DNA of 64,000 bases from Proteles cristata cristata. Its lineage: Eukaryota; Chordata; Mammalia; Carnivora; Hyaenidae. Below are positions 56,214-64,000 of the stretch, piece by piece. Positions within the stretch are counted from its first letter, which is position 1; every line of letters begins with the position of its first letter. A program made the position numbers and the translations under genes. The stretch covers positions 682,001 through 746,000 of the forward strand of contig JAESUZ010000990.1 of assembly GCA_017311185.1 (NCBI GenBank). The letters are read 5' to 3'. The notes beneath the pieces are model-generated. The model was not told the origin of the DNA. It made no database searches and saw only the letters and a program-made list of their open reading frames with translations.

Positions 56214-56388
56214 TATATATTTATCATTTTTTAGTTTTGAGAGAGAATGAGTGAGCAAAGGAGTGCAGAGAGAGGGAGAGAGGTAGGGAATCTCAAGCAG
56301 GCTCCACACGGTCAGGGTAGCATCCAGTGAGGGGTTCAAACCCATAAATGATGAGATACTCAACCAACTGAGCCACACAAGTGCCCCT
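56214..56388 (-). mobile_element. tRNA-Lys SINE, right member of an inverted pair
   Basis: T-rich tail (tatatatttatcattttttag), body and head ending gccacacaagtgcccc. The flank gaatgaataagc after its head (56389-56400) resembles gagtgaataaac at 56190-56201 within the left SINE's tail, so it probably inserted into that tail. Confidence 0.9.
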
Positions 56389-56469
56389 GAATGAATAAGC
56401 TCTAAAATAAAATAAGATAAAAAATAAATTAGTCGAATTAGTTCTAGTACTGTGAAAAAAATGTTTATT

Positions 56470-56785
56470 TTGCAAAAATTGCTGGTTTGAATTGTGTCTC
56501 CTCAAAGGATACATTACTTTCTTAAACACGTGTACTTGTGAATGTGACCTTGTTTGGAAGTAGAGTCTTTGTAGATTTAATTAAGGTAAAACAAGGTCAT
56601 TAGGGGGGATTTTTATCTATATTACCGGTCTCTTATCCTTATACAAAGAGGGAATTTGGACAAGGGAACACACAGGGAGAAGAGCATGTGAAAACAGAGG
56701 TGGAGATTGGAGTAATCCGTCTATGAGCTAAAGAATGCCAGAGACTGCCAGTCATCGTCATTTGAAGCTAGAGGAAATGCATCAG
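56470..56785 (+). mobile_element. MLT1/MaLR-type LTR, 3' end missing
   Basis: 'gtttgaattgtgtctcctcaaagg', 'gaatgtgaccttgtttggaagtagagtctttgtagatttaattaaggtaaaacaaggtcatta', 'tcttatccttatacaaagagggaatttggac', 'gaagagcatgtgaaaacagaggtggagattggag'. The AATAAA end is not found. A short direct repeat, ctaggggccctcag, follows at about 56797-56831. Confidence 0.75.
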
Positions 56786-56908
56786 ACACATCCTTTCTAG
56801 GGGCCCTCAGATCCCCTCTAGGGGCCCTCAGAAATAACCAAAGCTGCCAAAATTTTCAGCAAGCAATAGTTTTCAGAACTGTGAAAGAACTGTGGAAGAA
56901 AGACTTTC

Positions 56909-57113
56909 ATTGGCTCAGTCAGTTAAGCGTCTGACTTTGGCTCAGGGCATGATCTCACGGTTCATGGTTTCGAGCCCTGAGTTGGGGGCTCTGTGCTGAC
57001 AGCTCAGAGCCTGGAGCCCATTTAAGATTCTGTGTCTCCCTTTCTCTCTGCCCCTCTCCCACTTATGCTCTGTCTCTCTGTCTCAAAAATAAATAAAACA
57101 AAAAAACTTTTTT
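56909..57113 (+). mobile_element. tRNA-Lys SINE lacking its first dozen bases
   Basis: Starts at cattggctcagtcagttaag (the ggggcgcctgggt start is missing) and keeps the core, CT block and AAATAAATAAAACA tail. Confidence 0.93.
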
Positions 57114-57116
57114 AAT

Positions 57117-57195
57117 GGTGTTAAGATAAGGATTTACTTCACAGGATTTTTATAATTTACAAAGTGCTTAGAACACACCATTATATATTACTAAC
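57117..57195 (+). mobile_element. MIR 3' end fragment
   Basis: 'cacaggatttttataatttacaaagtgcttagaacacacca' matches the MIR 3' text (gttgtgaggattaaatgagataatgcatgtaaagtgcttagcacagtgcc). Confidence 0.55.
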
Positions 57196-57488
57196 CCTCT
57201 TTACCATTCTCATTATCATTATCACACCATCTTATGGAATGTATGATGCAAAGAATTTCCTGTGATGCAAATTCTCTGAGATCACTCTACGATGGCCTAT
57301 TCTTGACAGGTGGACAGGAAGGAAATCAGTCTTTCTTTCCAACCCACAGATAAGTAAAAAATTGACTCTGAGCAAAGAGAAGATTGGTTTTACCATTAAT
57401 GAGCAGGAAGCTCTTTGAGATAGCTCATTTATTAGTTCATTTATTCAAAAAATATTTATTGGGTGCCTAGCTATATACTAGACATTTT

Positions 57489-58907
57489 TTTTTTAACAAA
57501 TAGTTTATTGTCAAATTAGTTTCCATATAACACCCAGTGCTCATCCCCACAAGTGCCCTCCTCCATGCCCACCCCTCCTCCCCCCCACATCCACCAGTCC
57601 TCAGTTTTTGTCAGCATTCAGAGTCTCTCATGGTTTGCCTCTCCCCCTTTCCCCCACCATTTCCGCCCTTCTTCTCCCCCTTGGTCCTCTGTTAAGCTCC
57701 TCCTAATCCTCCTATACGTGCACACATATGATATTTGTCTTTCTCTGCCTGACTTATTTCGCTCAGCATAACACCCTCAAGGTCCATCCATGTTGCTACA
57801 CATGGCCAGATTTCATTGTTTCTCATTGCCATGTAGTATTCCATGGTATAGATAAACCACATCTTCTTGATCCATTCATCTGTTGATGGACACTTAGGCT
57901 CTTTCCATGTTTTAGCTATTGTGGAGAGTGCTGCTATGAACATTGGGGTACATGTGCTCCTATGCATCAGCATTTCTGTATCCCTTGGGTAAATTCCTAG
58001 CAGTGCTATTGCTGGGTCATAGGGGAGTTCTATTGTTAGTTTCCTTAGGAACCTCCACACTGTTTTCCAGAGGGGCTGTACCAGTTTACATTCCCACCAA
58101 CAGTGTAGGAGGGTGCCCGTTTCTCCACATCCTCGCCAGCATCTAGAGTTCACTGATTGGCTCATTTTAGCCACTCCGACTGGCGTGAGGTGGTATCTCA
58201 GTGTGGTTTTGATTTGTATTTCCCTGATGAGGAGCGATGCTGAGCATCGTTTCATGTGTCTGTTGGCCATCTGGATGTCCTCTTTGGAGAAGTGTCTGTT
58301 CATATCTTCTGCCCATTTCTTCACTGGGTTGTTTGTTTTTCGGGCGTGTAGTTTGGTGAGTTCCTTGTAGATTCTGGATATCAACCCTTTTTCTGATATG
58401 TCATTTGCAACTATCTTTTCCCATTCGGTTGGTTGCCTATTAATTTTCTGAGCTGTTTCCTTGGCTGTGCAAAAGCTTTTAATCTTGATGAGGTCCCAAC
58501 AGTTTATTTTGGCTCTTGATTCCCTTGCTTTTGGGGATGTGTCAAGTAAGAAGTTGCTGCGGTGGAGGTCAAGGAGGTTGTTTCCTGCTTTCTCCTCTAA
58601 GGTGTTGATAGTTTCCTGTCTCACATTCAGGTCCTTTATCCATTTTGAGTTTTTTTTTGTGCATGGTGTGAGAAAATGATCTAGTTTCATTCTTCTGCAT
58701 GTTGCTGTCCAGTTCTCCCAACACCATCTGTTAAAAAGGCTGTCTTTTTTCCATCGGATATTCTTTCCTGCTTTGTCAAAGATTAGTTGGCTGTATACTT
58801 TTGGGTCCATTTCTGAGTTCTCAATTCTGTTCCATTGGTCTATGTGTCTGTTTTTGTGCCAATACCATACTGTCTTGATGATGACAGCTTTGTAGTAGAG
58901 GCTAAAG
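57489..58907 (-). mobile_element. Young 5'-truncated L1
   Basis: Poly(A) tail seen as a T-run at about 57485-57493, an AATAAA signal just before it (tttatt at about 57506-57511 on plus), the 3' UTR, and the ORF2 C-terminus. A 15-bp TSD tatactagacatttt lies at 57474-57488 and 58908-58922. About 1.4 kb remains; the promoter, ORF1, endonuclease and reverse transcriptase are absent, as in most L1 copies. Confidence 0.97.
57692..58907 (-). pseudogene. L1 ORF2 protein C-terminal part (open, 5'-truncated)
   Basis: The reading frame is open from the truncation point to a stop at 57692-57694. From the internal Met at 58808-58810 there are 372 codons without a stop. Landmarks: [21 protein letters not shown] (residues 29-49 in two pieces: WCWENW and KLDHFLTP), the [16 protein letters not shown] block (107-122), [17 protein letters not shown] (173-189) and the C-terminal cysteine-rich motif with C224, C228, H236, C241, then LPYDPAI-type and MEYY blocks. 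In a full ORF2p this region assists RNA binding in target-primed retrotransposition. The enzyme domains are missing, so the product could not act alone. There are no frameshifts, unlike the L1 at 12576. Confidence 0.92.
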
Positions 58908-59179
58908 TATACTAGACATTTTCTAACCTGGAACTACATCTGTGAATGAAACAGATAAATAAACCTACCTTCATAAGGACTATAGTCACCTCCACTAAGT
59001 ATCATGACAATAATGTTGGTTTTCCTGTGGTTCAAAACCTAGTGGGGGCAGAAAGACAAACAAATGCATGATTCCTCACAAACTGTAAATAGACACAATA
59101 ATTTTAATACCACGGTATCTTTTTATAGAGTAAAGCGTATTGGAGAATCATCAAATTTCCCGTCAAAGGATTGAACAGC

Positions 59180-59300
59180 ATCTAGTTCAATTTCCTAATT
59201 AAGTAGTCCAGAAGCTGAAGTCAACAGAAATGGAACAAAGAGCTCTGGGCTCAAAGCTAGTCAGTATCAAAACCAGAACTAGCAAAGGGTTTTATTGATG
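59180..59300 (-). mobile_element. Possible MIR fragment
   Basis: 'gttcaatttcctaattaagtagtccagaagctgaagtcaac' and 'caaagctagtcagtatcaaaaccagaactag' resemble the reverse MIR core (lack of a clear gaaactgag block keeps this tentative). Confidence 0.4.
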
Positions 59301-59309
59301 CTCAGTTAA

Positions 59310-59823
59310 GCCTCTGGTCTCCTAGATGGGCAACCACATCACCACTTGTAAATGCCAGTGAGCCAGCCACTGCAGTGACTATGAGTTCTGTTAGACTAGA
59401 GATGCCAAGTGTGAGTTCCTGGACTGATGCTAAGCAGGCTGCTCAATAGTCACCTGAGACAAGGTGATTTAAAACCAGGATTCTAATGCAACAAGTCTGT
59501 GCGTCCGTGTTTGTTAATCTTTCCATAGGAAGCGCCAGAGTTATCTTGAGTAGAGTACAAAACAGTGAGGAGCTTATGCCAGCAAAGCATCTTATTTTGA
59601 AGACCTTTTGTTTTGTTTTGTTTTGTTTTGTTTTTGTTGAACTGCAAGTTCTATGTGTGTGTGTTTGGGGAGCTGAAAAACAATTCCATTGATAGGATTT
59701 TGTGTAATGCAGAGCACAAAATGTTAGTGATGCTTCTTTAGAAGTTTCTTTCTGATGAAAGTATTGAGCTTATAACATTGTCCAGCTGAACTGTCCAGGA
59801 AATACTGATATGCAGCTTTCTTT
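59310..59823. other. Unique DNA with (GTTTT)n
   Basis: A short (ttttg)n pentanucleotide repeat at 59608-59635. No gene recognised. A MER5-like trace may lie at about 59430-59490. Confidence 0.5.
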
Positions 59824-59839
59824 AAAATAGCAAACTGGT

Positions 59840-60067
59840 GGGGTGCCTGGGTGGCTTAGTCGGTTAAGCGTCCGACTTTCTCTCAGGTCATGATCTCGTG
59901 GTTCATGGGTTTGAGCCCCGCGTCGGGCTCTGTGCTGACTGCCAGCTCAGAGCCTGGAGCCTGTTTCAGTCTGTGACTCCCTCTCTCTCTGACCCTCCCC
60001 TGTTCACACTGTCTCTCTCTCTCTCTCTCTCTCCTAGAAATAAATTAAAAAATATATATAAAAAAAT
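59840..60067 (+). mobile_element. Very young tRNA-Lys SINE
   Basis: Head ggggtgcctgggtggctta, CpG-retaining core (ccccgcgtcggg), a long CT run and CTAGAAATAAATTAAAA tail. Perfect 15-bp TSD aaaatagcaaactgg at 59824-59838 and 60068-60082. Confidence 0.97.
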
Positions 60068-60144
60068 AAAATAGCAAACTGGGTTCTTTGCCATTTCTTC
60101 ATTACATGTATTACAAAGGCAATGAAATGAGGTATGCAATTATA

Positions 60145-60190
60145 AATGTATATATATAAATTATATATGTATATATACATATATATAAAA
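60145..60190. repeat. AT-rich palindromic microsatellite
   Basis: aatgtatatatataaattatatatgtatatatacatatatataaaa is largely self-complementary. Confidence 0.9.
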
Positions 60191-60291
60191 TCACCACAAT
60201 TGTCTAGATAAATAATTTTAACAAAAATCATACAAAGAGCAATTGAAAACTAAGAAAGTGAAATTACATCTTTAAAATATGAAAATATCCA

Positions 60292-60514
60292 GGGGCACCT
60301 GGGTGGCTCAGTCGGTTAAGTGTCCGACTTCCGCTCAGGTCATGATCTCGCAGTTTGTGAGTTCGAGCCCCGCATCAGGCTCTGTGCTGACAAGCTTAGA
60401 GCCTGCAGGCTGCTTCAGATTCTGTGTCTCCTTCTCTCTCTGCCCTTCCCCTGCTCATGTTCTGTCTCTCTGTCTCTCAAAGATAAATAAACATTAAAAA
60501 AATAAAAATAAAAT
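60292..60514 (+). mobile_element. tRNA-Lys SINE
   Basis: Well-preserved head ggggcacctgggtggctcag, B box gttcgagccccgc, and tail AAATAAACATTAAAA with (AAAAT)n. TSD aaaatatgaaaatatcca (60274-60291) and aaaatatgaaagtattca (60515-60532), with two mismatches. Confidence 0.96.
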
Positions 60515-60532
60515 AAAATATGAAAGTATTCA

Positions 60533-62870
60533 ATTAAAAAAATATGTGTTTAAAACCAAATGGTTTATATACTATGTCATGCTGTATCATTTCAACACAT
60601 CTCTGGATATAAAGTCAATATGAAATCATTTGAGTTAACAGAAAAGAATGTATACATATTCATATGTTGAAGTAGATCTGTCTTCTTCAGTAAATGGGAT
60701 TGGGTGGCTCTCTGGGATATGTTAAAACATGATTATAAGTAAAGTTAAAAAAAAAAAAAAGCTCTTCTACCAAAAGATTAAAACCATTGCCATGTCACTT
60801 CAAACACAGCTGTCCCAAGGAGCACCTAAACTTTTTTGAGAACCTGTATTGTTTGGAAATACTATCATAATTAATATCAAGAATCCAGTGACTTCTGTTA
60901 AAATATAAGTTTTGCACATAAAGCAAAAATTGGCAAGTATAAACCATTTTGCTGGCATTGCAAAAAGTTATAATAAATCATTCTGCACTGATATAGAATG
61001 TTCATTCTCACCATAGAAATAAACAAGGTCCACCAGCAAAACTTCTCCCACTGAATTACACTAATGAGTGCAGCAACATCCCCAAAGGGAAATCAGACAA
61101 GCTGACTTTCAACACTGTGAATTGGAGCACCTGAGCCGGGTAAGATGAATGGCCTCTTCACTTTGGGTCTTATTAAACAATAGACATAGAACCCAGTTAG
61201 GAGGAACACAGAAACTTTTCTCCCCACAGGTTAAGAAATGAAAAGAATAATGATTATAATACTGAGAGGAAAAAGAAGCAAACCCAAAAAACAATAATAA
61301 AGTTCATTAGAACAACTTAGAAGTAGGTTAGAAGTACTTTCGAAAAATGGATAGAAATTTGAAAGTCACAGATTTAATAAATGGTTTAAAGAAATTTTGT
61401 GCTGATTGTAGCTTTTATGTTCTGAATATATAGACTTTGTGGAAAAAAGTAGTGTTTCTCTTTACCTTTTCATTTGATCTTAGGAACCTGCACGTCTTAA
61501 ACACATGATACAGAAAAATGCATTGCTTTGTTTTTCTCAGATACATTAAAAATATCTAGAATCCATATATACCCTATGATGACTGCAGAATGCAGTTTTA
61601 TTCTGTTTAATATGATATCAAATTATCTGCAGAACACATTTACTACTTTGTGAATTTTACATAAACATTGGAGAAATGATGATAGAAGATGAAAAGCAAA
61701 AGGTATACCAATCGTATTCACTCCCACTCAGTCTGCACATATTTACATAATTAGCTATTCAAAATAAAAACTACATATTTCAAGAGAATTTATGATGGGA
61801 TCCTACTTTCACATAATTATGTATTTCTACATATATATGTGAAAGTGGAAGGTGTAGAGGTCAAACAGCATGTTTATTCATTAGAAAATAGCTTCCATTC
61901 AAAATGAAATAAAAGTAATATAAAATTATAATTATATTTTGGATTTTAAATGTAAACATTAATGCTATTTCAACATTTCACTTTTGATCTTGAATCTGAT
62001 TCTTTTCCTTCATATTTGAACCCAGAGTTGATAAGTTAAGTTCAGGTAGGGTCTTGATATTAGGGCTTACATTTTCACAAATTTTACCATGCCTAGTTAT
62101 TTCTATCTTTGTCTAAATTATGATACATTTATGAACACCAAAAGTGAAAGAAACAGGAATTTTAAAAGTATGCAGAATGAGGAAAAATTTTATCTACTTA
62201 TTTAAAAATGCTAGAAATAGGGTACATCTAAGACTTCTTTATTCACCAGCTCAAGAAAGTCATGGCTGCTGATGGGCCTGTTTGTGATGTTCTTAATGCT
62301 TCCCTCAGAGCCACAAGATGGCTACAGCACTTCACAACAAATACACCTTTTCAGTAAAAACCAAAAAGTCCCAAGTCAGGAGAAAAGGAATGCTTGTACC
62401 TCATTTTCATTTTCCCATAAGTCCTTCAGAAGATTTTCATCACACCTCATACATTCACTTGGGTCATATGGCCACGTGTAAACTATTATTTGTCATAAAG
62501 AACGAGAACACCACTATTGACTTCTATTGAACAAGATTCACACTTGACTGGGTGCCTCCATTCTCCTGAAAGACATAACTTTGGTTCTGATAAAAGTGAG
62601 TCAGGTAGACTGTTAGAGAAATAATACTTATATCTATGATTGCTGGCATTATCATGTTTGTTTTTCAATGGAGTTTTTATGAGGCAACAAAGGCAAACTA
62701 TACTAAAAATTCAAGTAATCACATAAGTAAACATGGACTGTGAAGTTAATCATGTGAAATTAAAAACTTTGGCTGTCAGAAAGCATCACCTCATGTTAGT
62801 TTGAAATTTTGTACAGCTGACGCATACAAGTTTGAATTTCATTTACTGTGGTGAGTTAAAAAAAATGTGT
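60533..62870. other. Unique AT-rich DNA, SINE-free
   Basis: No gene or transposon recognised. The hairpin ctttcacata...tatgtgaaag lies at 61807-61846. Overlapping frames near 62272-62530 have no known domain. Confidence 0.5.
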
Positions 62871-62879
62871 ATTGCATAA

Positions 62880-63105
62880 GGATGCCTGGGTGGCTCAATT
62901 GGTTAAATATCTGGCTCTTGATTTAGCCTCAGATCATGATGTTTTTGGGTTCATCATGGTGTTTGGGTTCGAGTCCTATGATGGGCTCCACACTGACAAT
63001 GCAGGACCTGCATGGGATTCTCTGCATCTTCCTCTCTGCCTGCTTTTCCTCAGCTTGTGCATGCATGTGTTCTCTCTCAAAATAAATAAAAACTTATTTT
63101 TAAAA
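62880..63105 (+). mobile_element. tRNA-Lys SINE with internal duplication
   Basis: Head ggatgcctgggtggctcaa. The B-box area carries a repeated element ('tttttgggttcatcatggtgtttgggttcgag'). Tail AAATAAATAAAAACTT. TSD aaatgtgtattgcataa (left) and aaatgtatattacataa (right), with two mismatches. Confidence 0.94.
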
Positions 63106-63349
63106 AATGTATATTACATAAAACACAATCATAAATGAAAAAAATCTATCTTAACAGTACTCATGATATCTTAAAACTTTTTGTTATGTTATTAAAATAT
63201 GTTTTCAAAATTAAAAAAAATTAGGCCAAAGGTCAACCAAATTATCTCAAGCAAATTTATCTGAATGAATACAATATTGAAGTTGGAAGTATACAAATAT
63301 GGCAGACTTTCCATGTGTTCTTTACTTGTAGCTATCTATTCGCCTAACA

Positions 63350-64000
63350 AATTGGTCATTATGAGTGATGTGTAGAATGGGATCACAGATGTGGCCTCTG
63401 CTCTTATGGTCTTTATAGTCTACTAGGAGACATAGACAAGTACACAATCTGAATAGAATAAATTGAGATGAGTGTTACCATGGGAAATATGGAGTGTGCT
63501 GTGGAAACACATGGTGGAAGCCACTCCTCTGGTCTGTAGGGTGTCAGGGAAGGTTTCACAGAGGAAATATGCTTTAGAATTGACATGCTGGTGAGTGGGG
63601 AAGAGAAAAAGTGTTCTGAACATATGGAACAGCACAAGCAATGTTGTGGAGGCAGAAAAGGACTTTGTTGTTTTTCATGGAAATTCAGTATGGCTGGAGA
63701 CTAAGGTTTTGACAGGAAGATGTGGAAATATGCCTAAGAATACAATCCGAACTCAGATACCCAAGTTGCTTTTAGAGCTCCTAAAAGAGTTTGGATTTTA
63801 TTTTAAGGAGAATGGGACATCATCTGGTGGTTTTAATGAAAGAAATGGCATAAGCAAATTTGTCTCATAGAGTTATTTCACTGTGTGAGGGCACTGTTAG
63901 GGTATACAATACTGGAGGCGAAGTTAGAAAGCTATTTTAATAACCCAGTGAGATGAAATGGTGTTCTGAACAAAGCCAGAGGCAGGAGATTATGGAAGTG
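63350..64000 (-). mobile_element. L2 LINE, reverse orientation, runs off the window
   Basis: Ordered blocks of reverse L2: 'cttatggtctttatagtctactaggagacatagacaagtacac', 'gtgtcagggaaggtttcacagaggaaatatgc', 'atggaacagcacaagcaatg', 'agagtttggattttattttaaggagaatgggacatc'. It reaches the right edge. The frames at 63413-63870 are incidental readings of it. Confidence 0.8.

Larger units (their letters stand above)
57430..59100 (-). mobile_element. L2 3' end, interrupted by a young L1
   Basis: Left part 'gttcatttattcaaaaaatatttattgggtgcctagctatatactagac' and right part (from about 58908) 'atactagacattttctaacctggaac...gaatgaaacagataaataaac...aacctagtgggggcagaaagac' join into the reverse-complement L2 3' end. 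The L1 occupies the middle. Confidence 0.75.

Overview
This window is mammalian nuclear DNA from a carnivore, almost certainly a cat-family (felid) genome. The diagnostic signal is about forty tRNA-Lys-derived SINEs of the felid/feliform SINEC type. They have a head beginning ggggcgcctgggtggctcag, an internal pol III B box like GGTTCGAGCC, a CT-rich 3' third and an AAATAAA tail, and they lie on both strands. LINE-1 3' ends of the carnivore type, and old L2, MIR, MaLR and ERVL remnants shared by all placental mammals, support this. The DNA is AT-rich. I see no intact host protein-coding gene, rRNA or tRNA gene, and no CRISPR or bacterial-type feature. Open frames of 60-140 codons are chance frames or translations of repeats; several share a WVAQLVK-like peptide because they read through the same SINE.

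Layout. 0-1.3 kb: decayed old L1/HAL1-type sequence. 1.3-4.6 kb: five SINEs in unique DNA. 4.6-9.8 kb: mostly unique DNA, an L2 3' end, three SINEs and a large tetranucleotide microsatellite. 9.8-12.3 kb: a quiet stretch. 12.3-15 kb: a SINE fragment, a 33-bp tandem duplication, an older L1 3' end and three SINEs. 15-18.7 kb: SINE-free. 18.7-24.5 kb: SINE-dense, including a Tigger-like DNA transposon split by a young SINE. 24.5-33.5 kb: old MIR, L2 and MLT2-like remnants, an ancient LTR-like copy and a few SINEs. 33.5-34.4 kb: a complete 646-bp solo LTR inside a SINE.

36-45.6 kb is a concentration of retroviral LTRs: four or five solo or partial LTRs in both orientations, then one nearly complete but gutted class I (gammaretrovirus-like) provirus at 41578-45587. 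The provirus has two LTRs, a proline-tRNA-like primer site, a long leader, gag and protease remnants, a polypurine tract and an exact 6-bp target duplication. Most of pol and probably env is missing, and its 3' LTR is interrupted by a SINE. 46-50.5 kb: SINE-free, with L2 and ancient LTR-like DNA. 50.5-57.5 kb: SINEs, MaLR LTRs and a CT/CA microsatellite. 57.49-58.91 kb: a young 5'-truncated L1 with a long open ORF2 C-terminus, inserted into an old L2. 59-64 kb: three more SINEs, unique DNA, and an L2 running off the right end.

Nothing here acts together as a gene system; the content is layered transposition history. The most informative items are the nested insertions with readable target-site duplications (TSDs), the rearranged provirus with a long open leader frame, a 'headless' young SINE with an exact 16-bp TSD, a SINE whose A box is replaced by a perfect hairpin, and several SINEs young enough to be worth testing for presence/absence polymorphism. 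Family names are from memory of consensus sequences; no database search was possible.
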